From NCBI RefSeq assembly GCF_000313565.1, contig NZ_HE578925.1:124001-188000 (forward strand): 64,000 nt of DNA, read 5' to 3'. The first letter of the stretch is position 1, and each line of letters begins with the position of its first letter. Source of the DNA: Dielma fastidiosa. Lineage in GTDB: Bacteria > Bacillota_I > Bacilli_A > Erysipelotrichales > Erysipelotrichaceae. The notes under the pieces are model-generated. The model saw only the letters and a program-made list of their open reading frames with translations, searched no databases and was not told the origin of the DNA. Position numbers and translations under genes: made by a program. This document shows, piece by piece, positions 26,001-34,679 of the stretch.

Positions 26001-27416
26001 ACCGCGCATAATTATCTGAAAGAAGTATTCGGTGAGGATCACGTATTCAGAGCTGGTACGATTGGTACAGTCGCGGAACAGACTGCCTATGGATATGTAA
26101 AGGGATATGAAGAAGAAATGGGCATGGAAACTCATATGCGCAATGCTCAGATTCTGCGGCTGGCTAAGGGCTGTGAGGGTGTAAAACGAACAACAGGTCA
26201 GCATCCAGGCGGTATTCTTGTAGTACCGAATGAATTTGATGTGCATGATTTCACACCCGTGCAGTTTCCAGCCAACAACCCCTTTGCTGATTGGAAAACA
26301 ACGCATTTTGAATTCCATGATATTCATGACAATCTGTTGAAATTTGATATCTTAGGGCATGTCGATCCTACGGCAATGAAGCTGTTGGAACGTATTTCCG
26401 GTATTGATCCGAAAACGATTCCGATGAATGATCCAGAAACAATGAAGATTTTCTCCTCTGTTGAGAGTCTGCATATTGATACGAGCAAAAATACAGAAAA
26501 AACTGGTGCTGCCGGTATCCCTGAATTTGGTACACCTTTTGTACGCGGTATTCTGGAATTGACCCGCCCGACAACCTTTGACGAATTAGTGCGTATTTCC
26601 GGTTTATCACACGGTACTGACGTTTGGTTAAACAATGCTGCTGATCTGATCAAGGAAGGTAAATGTACACTTAAAAATGTAATCGGGTGCCGTGACGATA
26701 TCATGGTTTATCTGCTTCACAAACAATTGCCGCCAAAGCTTGCCTTTACAATCATGGAAAGTGTGCGTAAGGGAAAAGGCTTAAAGGATGAATGGATTCC
26801 TGTTATGAAGGAACATAATGTTGATGATTGGTATGTGGATTCATGCTTAAAAATCAAATATATGTTCCCGAAGGCACATGCTGTCGCTTATGTTATGATG
26901 GCGGTGCGTATCGCTTGGTTTAAGGTTCATAAGCCGCAGTATTATTACTGCATGTTCTTCTCAATTCGCTGTGATGCTTATGATATTGATACGATGATTG
27001 CCGGTGAACAGGCAATTCGGGCGCGTATGGCAGAAATTACTCAGCGGCTAAACAGTAATGAATTTAAGAATGATGTATCCAAGAAGGAAAAGGATATTTA
27101 TTCTACACTGGAGCTGGCACTTGAAATGGTGCTGCGCGGTTATCGCTTTGGTAATATTAATTTGATGAAGTCAGCGGCATCGGAATTTATCGTTGATCCG
27201 GATGATGAAAATGTGTTGATTCCGCCATTTACATCGATTGATGGTCTGGGTGCCAACGTTGCTGTCACGGTAATTGAAGAACGAGAAAAACGTCCGTTCC
27301 TATCTAAACAGGATCTTTCTGAGCGGACAGCGCTTAATGGTACTCATATCAAACGGCTTGAGACGATGGGTGTGTTAAGTGATCTTCAGGAAGAAAATCA
27401 GCTTTCATTATTCTAA
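23097..27416 (+). CDS. polC: DNA polymerase III alpha subunit, PolC type
   Basis: 1439 residues, the Gram-positive replicase that synthesises DNA at the fork. Domains in order: an N-terminal region; an OB domain (about 200-300); a PHP domain (ELHVHTKLSEMDG, ITDHAVVQDF) split by the DEDD 3'-5' exonuclease (CVFDLETTGLS, AHNAQFDVNFL); a palm with a Cys4 zinc ribbon (CPKC and CPVC near residues 905 and 930) and the catalytic PDIDLNFSG; fingers and the C-terminal helix-hairpin-helix, ending QLSLF, a beta-clamp binding-like peptide. ATG at 23097 has AATGAGG upstream; an ATG at 23055 overlaps the previous gene and lacks a ribosome site. Confidence 0.97.
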   Translation: MNEVLESLLIKIGLEEDLEYFKNGQLIDKAEYHALSKSLRIRVQLDESLPFEVWQRFNSHLMTAARAKVDLTIETRQDKPTILKLRAYLEYAQSIQPKLKLFESSMPRLEDKRIIYAFADAVMIDEAIQTKHLLEGFLKNVGIDLPILVQELKSETQQVEFKKPEAAPATVYEEKKMSFVPKSKKNQTYIDFKIKDIVEACFQIKITGKIFEKENRALRTGKHIQTLYIADAEDAIVIKRFERGALTLEVMDEIKIGDTVAAYGKVEFDSFSRELVFMPDRIDKIEEVRRMDHAEKKRVELHVHTKLSEMDGVSGISEYIDEAVRWGHDAIAITDHAVVQDFPKAQRYVEKINKGREKPFKMIYGVEMYMVDPFLEIVKNADDTLLEEGRYCVFDLETTGLSTRFDHIIEFGGVLVENRGITSAKQMFIKPPVELSAFTTSLTNITEEHLRNAPTIEEAMDELLAFIGDRILVAHNAQFDVNFLNDALIRMGREPLKNPVIDTLDLSRSLHADRKAHRLGNIARVYNIRYDEEVAHRADYDAKVLAQVYLNMLNDLKHIKTLKDLAGMYDESCFNKVRDKHIMVLAKNKAGLKEMFELITLSHTKYLSYNSKNTNNVVAEPKIFREEIAKRHKNGNLLLGSSCLNGEVFEIAQTRGEDKLKEVIQFYDYIEIQPLGNYMHLVERNSIGSKERLIEILKSIIKAAQELGKIVVATGDCHYVQPEEKLIRDIYINSQAIGGKRHPLYIYNAQRRRMSQAPDQHLRTTDEMLAEYSYLNHDLAYEMVVTNSNKINDMIEDIKVVYDTLFPPDIKDSDKKLAQICYENAHKKYGPQLPEIVEARLKRELDSIIGHGFYVVYYISHLLVKKSLDDGYMVGSRGSVGSSFVATMANITEVNPLAPHYVCPKCHYVEFFTDGSVASGFDLPDKKCPVCGEMIRGDGQDIPFETFLGFEGDKVPDIDLNFSGDYQPTAHNYLKEVFGEDHVFRAGTIGTVAEQTAYGYVKGYEEEMGMETHMRNAQILRLAKGCEGVKRTTGQHPGGILVVPNEFDVHDFTPVQFPANNPFADWKTTHFEFHDIHDNLLKFDILGHVDPTAMKLLERISGIDPKTIPMNDPETMKIFSSVESLHIDTSKNTEKTGAAGIPEFGTPFVRGILELTRPTTFDELVRISGLSHGTDVWLNNAADLIKEGKCTLKNVIGCRDDIMVYLLHKQLPPKLAFTIMESVRKGKGLKDEWIPVMKEHNVDDWYVDSCLKIKYMFPKAHAVAYVMMAVRIAWFKVHKPQYYYCMFFSIRCDAYDIDTMIAGEQAIRARMAEITQRLNSNEFKNDVSKKEKDIYSTLELALEMVLRGYRFGNINLMKSAASEFIVDPDDENVLIPPFTSIDGLGANVAVTVIEEREKRPFLSKQDLSERTALNGTHIKRLETMGVLSDLQEENQLSLF

Positions 27417-27444
27417 ACAGTATCTTCGGGTACTGTTTTTTTTG
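27415..27444 (+). terminator. Intrinsic terminator after polC
   Basis: AACAGTATC-TTCG-GGTACTGTT followed by T-run; a UUCG tetraloop. Confidence 0.9.
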
Positions 27445-27493
27445 CTTTACTAAGTATTTATGATATGCTTAAGCTGTCAGGAAGTGAGTATTG

Positions 27494-27925
27494 ATGATAA
27501 GATTATATAGAAATACGGATCAAAAAGCGGTCATGAGCATATGGCTGCAAGCTAATCTTAAAGCTCATTCCTTTATATCGGCTGATTATTGGCAGTCGCA
27601 TTATGAAGAAGTAGCGAAGATGTTGTCGTCAGCAGAGCTTTTGGTTGCGGAAAATGACGGCAGAATCTGCGGCTTTATCGGTATGTATAATGAAATGATT
27701 GCGGGCTTGTTTGTTGATGAGCATTATCGCGGCAAAGGAATCGGCAAAATGCTGTTGGATACTGTCAAGCAAATGAACTCTCAGCTTCATTTACAAGTGT
27801 ATAAAAAGAACAAGCAGGCTCTGCATTTTTATCAAAGAGAATCGTTCAGTATTGAAAAAGAACAGCAGGATGCGGCATCAGGGGAGATCGAATACGTGAT
27901 GAAATGGGTAAAAAAGAAGTTGTAA
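27494..27925 (+). CDS. GNAT family N-acetyltransferase (YjaB-like)
   Basis: 143 residues. The acetyl-CoA motif A is present: IAGLFVDEHYRGKGIGKMLLD, with the R-G-K-G-I-G pyrophosphate loop at about 80-85; the C-terminal part has QVYKKNKQALHFYQRESF, motif B. Overall order and length resemble YjaB-type acetyltransferases. Substrate unknown. A TTG precedes the ATG by one codon; ATG is preferred, with GAAGTGAG six bases upstream. A weak promoter (TTTGCT, 17 bases, TATGCT) lies right after the polC terminator. Likely monocistronic. Confidence 0.82.
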   Translation: MIRLYRNTDQKAVMSIWLQANLKAHSFISADYWQSHYEEVAKMLSSAELLVAENDGRICGFIGMYNEMIAGLFVDEHYRGKGIGKMLLDTVKQMNSQLHLQVYKKNKQALHFYQRESFSIEKEQQDAASGEIEYVMKWVKKKL

Positions 27926-27933
27926 AAGAATTT

Positions 27934-27962
27934 TGACAGGCAATTCTATGCTATGTCAAAGA
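27934..27962. repeat. Inverted repeat upstream of the XRE gene
   Basis: TTTGACA and TGTCAAA separated by 15 bases. Placed 57 bases before the XRE regulator start, it could be its operator; the left arm also contains a perfect -35 hexamer (TTGACA) without a matching -10. Confidence 0.4.
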
Positions 27963-28018
27963 GATTTGATAGACAGAACAGGCTGTTGCTGAGACAATGC
28001 CGATGAAAGGAGAAACTT

Positions 28019-28426
28019 ATGGAGATAGGAAGTAAACTGAAAGAAGCTCGTGTTCAATGTACGATGACACAGGAGCAGGTGGCTGAGGAGCTTCAAGTAA
28101 GCAGACAGACGATATCGAATTGGGAGAATGAGAAATCATATCCGGATATTCTCTCTGTCATAAAGCTAAGTGATCTCTATAAGGTCAGCCTTGATGAATT
28201 ACTGAAAGGAGACATTAAAATGATCCGGCACTTGGCGGAGAGTACGAATGTTGTTACCAGCAATAAAAAGCTGCTGACAATGATTGCATTGAATGGCTTG
28301 CTGCTGATTTTGTTTCTGCTTTTTAACGGCATTATCGCGCAGAACAAATATTTAATTATGATCTGCGCCTCAACGGCTATTATCAGCACCACATTTCTGT
28401 TTTATCAGATTATTAAAAAATTCTAG
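28019..28426 (+). CDS. XRE-family DNA-binding protein with two membrane helices
   Basis: 135 residues. Residues about 5-60 form a helix-turn-helix (MTQEQVAEELQVSRQTISNWENEKSYPD, of the Cro/CI group, shown here in part). The C-terminal half has two hydrophobic segments (about 84-103 and 108-128), so the regulator is tethered to the membrane. This architecture is frequent in Firmicutes. AAAGGAG precedes the ATG. It is nine bases upstream of a two-helix membrane protein, forming a two-gene unit. A candidate operator lies upstream. The signal it senses is unknown. Confidence 0.82.
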   Translation: MEIGSKLKEARVQCTMTQEQVAEELQVSRQTISNWENEKSYPDILSVIKLSDLYKVSLDELLKGDIKMIRHLAESTNVVTSNKKLLTMIALNGLLLILFLLFNGIIAQNKYLIMICASTAIISTTFLFYQIIKKF

Positions 28427-28435
28427 GAGGTCATC

Positions 28436-28768
28436 ATGACTTGGTTAACCATTGTATTTGTATTTATTATTTTATTAGGAGCTGTTAACCTGTCTTATCA
28501 GGTTTACAAAATAACAGAATTGGATGCCCGCTGCCGGGGCTTGAAGCATCCTAAATTCTGGGGGATATTTTCTATCGGCGGTAATTCGGGCAGCGGCGGG
28601 TTGCTGCTGTATCTGATTGGCAGACGCAAGTACCCCATAACAATGAATGAAGAAGAGCGCCAGACAATCGAATCACGCAAGAAAAAGGCGGGTGTGGGCC
28701 TTGCCTTTATTGCGGTGGGTGCCGTTTTCATGATTATCACAATCGTAAGCATACAGGGAAATATTTGA
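28436..28768 (+). CDS. Small membrane protein paired with the XRE regulator
   Basis: 110 residues with a helix at about 3-22, a central Gly-rich part (GIFSIGGNSGSGGLLLYL) that may form a re-entrant segment, and a last helix at about 84-105. AGGAGG lies seven bases before the ATG and overlaps the end of the XRE gene's context, so the pair is co-transcribed. No family is recognised. It might be the membrane partner or target of the tethered regulator; this is only suggested by the arrangement. Confidence 0.7.
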   Translation: MTWLTIVFVFIILLGAVNLSYQVYKITELDARCRGLKHPKFWGIFSIGGNSGSGGLLLYLIGRRKYPITMNEEERQTIESRKKKAGVGLAFIAVGAVFMIITIVSIQGNI

Positions 28769-28900
28769 TTTCTGAATCAGGATTTGCCATGCCTGCATGA
28801 AAAATGGGCGCAGAATCTCAGGTAAAGCAAATTTCGATTTAGGTTTAGGTTAAAATTTAACTTTTCACTTCAGAAATTTAATCAATCTAACGTGCAGTAC

Positions 28901-28929
28901 TTGATTTGAAAATACAACTATGCTATACT
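28901..28929 (+). promoter_or_regulatory. Promoter of the beta-glucoside cassette
   Basis: TTGATT, 17-base spacer, TATACT with an extended TGC. The RAT/terminator leader follows within 20 bases. Confidence 0.78.
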
Positions 28930-28946
28930 TATTTCGTAGAAATAAA

Positions 28947-29014
28947 GGATGGTAATTGTTAATTGCAAGTAACCTATCTACACATATTTTATTTATGTGT
29001 GGTAGGTTTTTTTT
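28947..29014 (+). promoter_or_regulatory. RAT antiterminator site overlapping an intrinsic terminator
   Basis: GGATGGTAATTG and GCAAGTAACC (28948-28974) fit the ribonucleic antiterminator recognised by LicT/BglG proteins. Its 3' end is shared with the 5' arm of a terminator (AACCTATC-TACACAT / ATGTGT-GGTAGGTT, then T8). Binding of the antiterminator should hold the RAT and prevent the terminator from forming, switching the cassette on. Confidence 0.82.
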
Positions 29015-29033
29015 GTTAAGAGGGAGGTTCTAT

Positions 29034-29879
29034 ATGATTATCCAAAGAATTTTAACCAATAATGCAGTAATAATCCAGAATTCTAATGGAAAGGAGCAAA
29101 TAGTTTGTGGTAAAGGTATAGGATATAAGAAGCATATAGGTGATAAGATTGATGAAAATATAGTTAACCAAGTATTTGTATTAACTAGAAATGGTTTGAC
29201 AAAGCAATTAGAAGAATTGCTTTACGATATACCGATTGAATATGTACAAATATCTAATCAAATAATCGAAATTGCTAAGCTTGATTTAGGGAGAAAGTTA
29301 AATGAAAGCTTATTGATTACTTTAAGTGATCATTTATATCAATCTATATCTCAATTTCTGGATGGTGTTAATTTAGCAAATGCTTTCCTTTTTGATATTA
29401 AACAATTTTATGAAGTAGAGTATGAAGTTGGATTAAAAGCTCTTGCTTTAATTGAAAAGAAATTAAAAGTAAAACTACCAGAAGCAGAAGCTGCAAATAT
29501 TGCACTTCATCTAGTGAATGCTGGAAATGATGATTCAACTCTCGAAGAGATTTATACAATGACTAAGATAATACAAAGTATAACTAATATTATTCGTCAT
29601 TATTTCTCTATCGAATTCGATGTTAAATCTGCATATTATTATCGATTTATAGTACATTTGAAATACTTCGCACGCAGAGTACTTGAACATAAACAGTATC
29701 ATGAAGACGATCTAGATTTGTTAGAAATTGTAAAAACAAAGTATAAGAATTCATATGGATGTGTGTGTAAAATTGAAGAATTTATGAAGAAAAAATATGA
29801 CTATAAGCTAACGGACGAGGAGATGCAATATTTAACAATTCATATACAACGTGTGGTTTACAAGACGATAAAGGATTAA
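29034..29879 (+). CDS. licT: BglG/LicT-family transcriptional antiterminator
   Basis: 281 residues. Residues 1-57 are the RNA-binding CAT domain (MIIQRILTNNAVIIQNSNGK, GKGIGYKKHIGD). Two PRD domains follow (about 65-170 and 171-281); the regulatory His residues of PRD1 (SDHLYQSI and AANIALHLVNAG) and of PRD2 (RFIVHLKYFARR, TIHIQRV) are present. When substrate is available the protein is phosphorylated or dephosphorylated by PTS components and binds the RAT to allow read-through. The start is the ATG at 29034, with GAGGGAGG upstream, after the leader terminator; a longer frame would begin inside the leader. It controls itself and the two genes downstream. Confidence 0.93.
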   Translation: MIIQRILTNNAVIIQNSNGKEQIVCGKGIGYKKHIGDKIDENIVNQVFVLTRNGLTKQLEELLYDIPIEYVQISNQIIEIAKLDLGRKLNESLLITLSDHLYQSISQFLDGVNLANAFLFDIKQFYEVEYEVGLKALALIEKKLKVKLPEAEAANIALHLVNAGNDDSTLEEIYTMTKIIQSITNIIRHYFSIEFDVKSAYYYRFIVHLKYFARRVLEHKQYHEDDLDLLEIVKTKYKNSYGCVCKIEEFMKKKYDYKLTDEEMQYLTIHIQRVVYKTIKD

Positions 29880-29956
29880 AATTCTTTATTAGAGAAAGGA
29901 GTGATGTAGTCATAAAAATAACTGTTAAATGCAAGAGTAATAAAATCATATTTCAA

Positions 29957-29986
29957 AGGATGGTAACATTAAGTTGGCTTAACCTT
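29957..29986 (+). promoter_or_regulatory. Second RAT-like element, before the PTS gene
   Basis: GGATGGTAACATTAAGTTGGCTTAACCTT resembles the first RAT at its 5' half, but no terminator stem or T-run follows before the PTS gene. It may be a decayed second switch or act on mRNA stability. Compared by eye only. Confidence 0.45.
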
Positions 29987-30017
29987 CATTAATCAAATAA
30001 AATGGAGGAAAATAAAA

Positions 30018-31859
30018 ATGAGTAAATATGAAAATTTAGCAACAGATATTATAAAAAATGTTGGCGGTGAAAAGAATATTAATCAATTAACACATTGTGT
30101 TACAAGATTAAGATTTAATCTATATGATGAATCAATTGCAAATGATGAAAAATTAAAAAACTTAGATGGAGTGGTAACGGTTCTTCATACTGCAGGACAA
30201 TACCAAATAGTTATTGGAAATCATGTTGGAGATGTTTTTGCAGAAATTATAAAAATTGCAAATATCAAAACAGATTCAACAACAATACATAAAAGTCAAT
30301 CAGATAATCGATCATTAAAGGATAAATTTTTAGATTTAATAACTGGTATATTAGTACCATCAGTCACAATGTTATGTGCCTGTGGAATGATAAAAGGTGT
30401 AAATACATTATTATCTTTTTTAGGCGTGTATTCTACTGGTGATGGCTTATACTCTTTATTAAACGCTATCGGTGATTCAATTTATTATTTCTTTCCAATT
30501 GTAATTGGTTACAATATGGCTAAGAAATTAAATATGAATTTGTATTTAGGGTTAATTATTGGTGCTTCTTTATGTTATCCAGCTATCAATGGAGTTGATC
30601 TTTCAATATTTGGTCTACATGTGAATGCAACTTATACTGGAACCATATTGCCGGTTATTTTGATTATTGGATTGGCGAAACCGATTGAAACATTTTTTAA
30701 TAAAATTATACCAAGTGTAGTAAAGTCTTTTTTGACACCAATGCTTACATTGATGATTGTTGTACCAATTGGATTTGTAGTAATTGGACCAATAGCTAAT
30801 ACAATAGCTACATTTATGACAGAAATCATTATTTCGATTTATGAATTTAGTCCGATTGTTACAGGCTTAGTCTTAGGCGGAACATGGATGGTTTTGGTTA
30901 TTATGGGATTTCATATAGTAATATCAACGGTATTCGTTTTGAATGTAATTGCAGGTGTTGCTGATCCAATATTACCAATGTTCAGTTTTGTTAGTTTTAC
31001 TCAAACAGGAGTAGCTTTAGCAGTTTGGTTAAAAACTAAAGATATACAACTTAAGGGAATTTCTTTTTCAGGAGTTATTTCTGGGATATTTGGCATTACA
31101 GAGCCAATAATTTATGGAATCATGATTCCTAAAAAATTATTTGTGTCTTCATTAGTTGCTTGTGGAATTACTGGTGCGTTGACTGCAATGTTTAATATTC
31201 TATGCTATACGATGGGTGGAGCAGGAATATTTATGTTTCCGGCATTTATTGACCCTATGGATCCTTCTAAAAGTTTATTTAAATCAATCTTGGTTGCAAT
31301 ATTAGCCTTCGTAGTAGGTCTAGCGATTACTCTGTTTGTTTACAAAGAGAAAAAAGGTGAAGCATTAGGGCAAAAAGCAGATGAAAAAACGTTGGATGGA
31401 AAGAAAGAGATAATTTTGAGTCCGTTAAGGGGAGTAGTAAAAGAACTATCCGAAATTTCTGATGATGCATTTAGTCAAGGAGTATTAGGAAAGGGAGTTA
31501 TGATTCAACCTACTGATGGAAACGTATTTTCTCCATGTAATGGCACAATAAAAACACTATTTCCAACCAAACATGCAATTGGTATCATTTCAGATAGTGG
31601 TTGTGAAATACTAATTCATGTTGGTATAAATACAGTTCATTTGAATGGAAAGTATTTTGAGGCACATGTAAAACAAGGAGATCGTGTGAATGTTGGAGAG
31701 TTATTAATGACATTTGACAAAGAAAAAATAGAAGAAGAAGGATACTGCTTAGACACTCCTGTAATTATTACCAACACTAATGATTATATTGATATAATTG
31801 AATTTGAAATTAATGAAGAAATTTCAACTGATGATACGTTATTAGTTGCTTTAATTTAG
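30018..31859 (+). CDS. bglP: Beta-glucoside-specific PTS enzyme IIBCA
   Basis: 613 residues in B-C-A order. EIIB: LTHCVTRLRFNL with the phosphorylated Cys26. EIIC: about ten membrane segments from about 105 to 450, with the family motif FGITEPIIYGIMIP. EIIA (about 470-613): EILIHVGINTVHLNGKYF with the phospho-His. It imports and phosphorylates aryl-beta-glucosides or cellobiose-like sugars at the membrane. AATGGAGG precedes the ATG. It is nine bases before the 6-phospho-beta-glucosidase. The cassette uses more A and T at third codon positions than its neighbours. Confidence 0.94.
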   Translation: MSKYENLATDIIKNVGGEKNINQLTHCVTRLRFNLYDESIANDEKLKNLDGVVTVLHTAGQYQIVIGNHVGDVFAEIIKIANIKTDSTTIHKSQSDNRSLKDKFLDLITGILVPSVTMLCACGMIKGVNTLLSFLGVYSTGDGLYSLLNAIGDSIYYFFPIVIGYNMAKKLNMNLYLGLIIGASLCYPAINGVDLSIFGLHVNATYTGTILPVILIIGLAKPIETFFNKIIPSVVKSFLTPMLTLMIVVPIGFVVIGPIANTIATFMTEIIISIYEFSPIVTGLVLGGTWMVLVIMGFHIVISTVFVLNVIAGVADPILPMFSFVSFTQTGVALAVWLKTKDIQLKGISFSGVISGIFGITEPIIYGIMIPKKLFVSSLVACGITGALTAMFNILCYTMGGAGIFMFPAFIDPMDPSKSLFKSILVAILAFVVGLAITLFVYKEKKGEALGQKADEKTLDGKKEIILSPLRGVVKELSEISDDAFSQGVLGKGVMIQPTDGNVFSPCNGTIKTLFPTKHAIGIISDSGCEILIHVGINTVHLNGKYFEAHVKQGDRVNVGELLMTFDKEKIEEEGYCLDTPVIITNTNDYIDIIEFEINEEISTDDTLLVALI

Positions 31860-33308
<1,449 letters not shown>

Positions 33309-33313
33309 AGAAT

Positions 33314-33343
33314 AAAGAACATCAAAGTGTGATGTTCTTTTAC
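33314..33343 (+). terminator. Intrinsic terminator of the beta-glucoside operon
   Basis: AAAGAACATC-AAAGTGT-GATGTTCTTT then TTA. Confidence 0.82.
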
Positions 33344-33459
33344 TGAGATACAGACAACACTAATCAAATTATTATAAATGGTCAATTCCAAGTAATAGAT
33401 CCGTTTAGTGTGTGGATAACGAACCTGTTAATTCTCTGTTTTTATTCTGTGATTAAACA

Positions 33460-33510
33460 TTTGAGTTCAACTTTAGAAGATTCCAGCTTTGTAAGATGAT
33501 TTAACTCAAA
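33460..33510. repeat. Inverted repeat in the region after the beta-glucoside operon
   Basis: TTTGAGTT and AACTCAAA, 35 bases apart, followed by CGTTTTTT. It may be a terminator-like remnant or the scar of an insertion. Apart from this and the hairpin at 33532, nothing is seen between 33344 and 33552. Confidence 0.35.
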
Positions 33511-33531
33511 CGTTTTTTAAGACCTAAAGCA

Positions 33532-33557
33532 AGAAAAAATTCTGAAGAATTTTTATA
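33532..33557. terminator. Hairpin at the end of the leftward remnant
   Basis: AAAAATTCT-GA-AGAATTTTT with T-runs in either direction; it would end the leftward gene remnant at 33553. Confidence 0.5.
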
Positions 33558-33963
33558 CATTATGGATTGGCTTTGAATTCGTTTTTAGATGATAACGAAC
33601 TTTCTGCTTCAAATCAATGTTTTTGACACTTAAGAGTTGTTGAACAATCAAGGATAAAGGGTAGTAACTGCAATATTCAAGTAATTTGTTTGAATAATGA
33701 CATCTAGGGATAACCTTCTCTTTACGCCTTGTGATACAATGAGATACTTCATTAAGGCAAGTCCCAATCTTCCAGTTAGTTACATTCGCAACATACTTCA
33801 ATTTGGCTAGATGAGCTTTATAATAGAAATTAGGAAGAGTACAATGTTTAGCCTCTTTACACCTATTGCTGACATAAGGGAGACGCAGACAGGTTTTACA
33901 GTCAGGATAAGGAGAATAATCATTGCATAAGGATAAGTAGCTAGCAAAAGAACAATACTTATT
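33553..33963 (-). pseudogene. Remnant of an unrecognised cysteine-rich gene
   Basis: A leftward frame is open from 33963 to 33553 but has no ATG and no ribosome site; it starts after TAA at 33964-33966 and further stops lie upstream. The first 55 codons are rich in Cys (KYCS, YPDCKTCLRLPYV, SNRCKEAKHC), suggesting a zinc-binding part; the end is basic (LKQKVRYHLKTN). A TTG at 33801 could start an 82-residue product but has no ribosome site. No family is recognised with confidence. It lies just outside the foreign-looking beta-glucoside cassette, so it may be mobile-element debris. Confidence 0.4.
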
Positions 33964-34095
33964 TTACCATAAGTGCGGGATTGCATAGATGTGTTTTAGA
34001 CCTCATGAATTTTTGAAAAGTAATGGCTGCTGTTTCTGGACTTTAAAAAATAATTGAGTGTAAAGCAAATTTCCGCTTATTTTTAGCTGAAAAGC

Positions 34096-34124
34096 TTGAA
34101 TTTATTGGCATTGCGTGGTACACT
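34096..34124 (+). promoter_or_regulatory. Promoter of the rimP-nusA-infB operon
   Basis: TTGAAT at 34096-34101, 17 bases, TACACT at 34119-34124. Between 33964 and this point no gene is seen. Confidence 0.72.
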
Positions 34125-34142
34125 AACAATGTATAGAAAAGC

Positions 34143-34162
34143 GAGTGGACGAAAGTCCACTC
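34143..34162 (+). promoter_or_regulatory. Leader hairpin of the rimP-nusA operon
   Basis: A perfect eight-pair stem GAGTGGAC/GTCCACTC closed by a GAAA tetraloop, followed by TTAATTTT. It begins about twelve bases after the expected transcript start and 27 bases before the rimP ATG. It may act as a weak, NusA-responsive terminator; the T-run is interrupted. Confidence 0.65.
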
Positions 34163-34189
34163 TTAATTTTGTCAGAATAAGGAGAAACT

Positions 34190-34657
34190 ATGGATCAATT
34201 GGCAAAAATCAAAGAAGCAGTGCTTCCGCTGTTAAATGCCCATGACATTCAGTTATATGATGTCTGCTGGACGAATGAAGGAAGAAATAAGATCTTACAA
34301 ATCGCGATCATGCATGCGGATGGCAGTATGGATATTGATGGCTGTGCTGAAATGGCTGAGCTGATCAGTGAAAAGCTGGATGAAATTGATGTAATCGCTC
34401 ATGAATACATGCTTGAGGTATGTTCACCGGGAGCTGAGCGTGTTTTACGTTCGCTTGATGAAGTAAAGGGAGCTGTCAATGAGTATATCTATGCCAAGTT
34501 CATCAGTGAGGTCAAGGGACTGCGTGAGGTTAAAGGTGATTTACTGGCTGTGGAAGATGATGAATTGCTGATTGCTTATATGGATAAGGCAGTAAAAAGA
34601 CAATTGCGCGTAAGCTATCAGAATTTGTCACTGATACGTTTATCGGTGCGTATTTAA
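34190..34657 (+). CDS. rimP: Ribosome maturation factor RimP
   Basis: 155 residues, normal length. The N-terminal alpha/beta domain contains LYDVCWTNEGRNKILQIAI and the second half has the EVCSPGAERVLRSLDE block (usual SPGLDRPL), a diagnostic family motif. RimP assists maturation of the 30S subunit. Ribosome site AAGGAGAAACT precedes the ATG. It is the first gene of the conserved rimP-nusA-ylxR-ylxQ-infB-rbfA operon and lies 22 bases before nusA. No anomaly seen. Confidence 0.94.
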   Translation: MDQLAKIKEAVLPLLNAHDIQLYDVCWTNEGRNKILQIAIMHADGSMDIDGCAEMAELISEKLDEIDVIAHEYMLEVCSPGAERVLRSLDEVKGAVNEYIYAKFISEVKGLREVKGDLLAVEDDELLIAYMDKAVKRQLRVSYQNLSLIRLSVRI

Positions 34658-34679
34658 CGAAAGGAAAGAAAATAACGAC

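Noticed and set aside
25617-26327. Leftward frame of 236 codons inside polC
   Set aside because: It lies opposite highly conserved polymerase coding sequence, has no ribosome site or recognisable domain, and reads as the shadow of codon bias in polC.
33553-33963. Transposase or replication protein
   Set aside because: The Cys-rich pattern is suggestive but no catalytic motif of either class could be identified.
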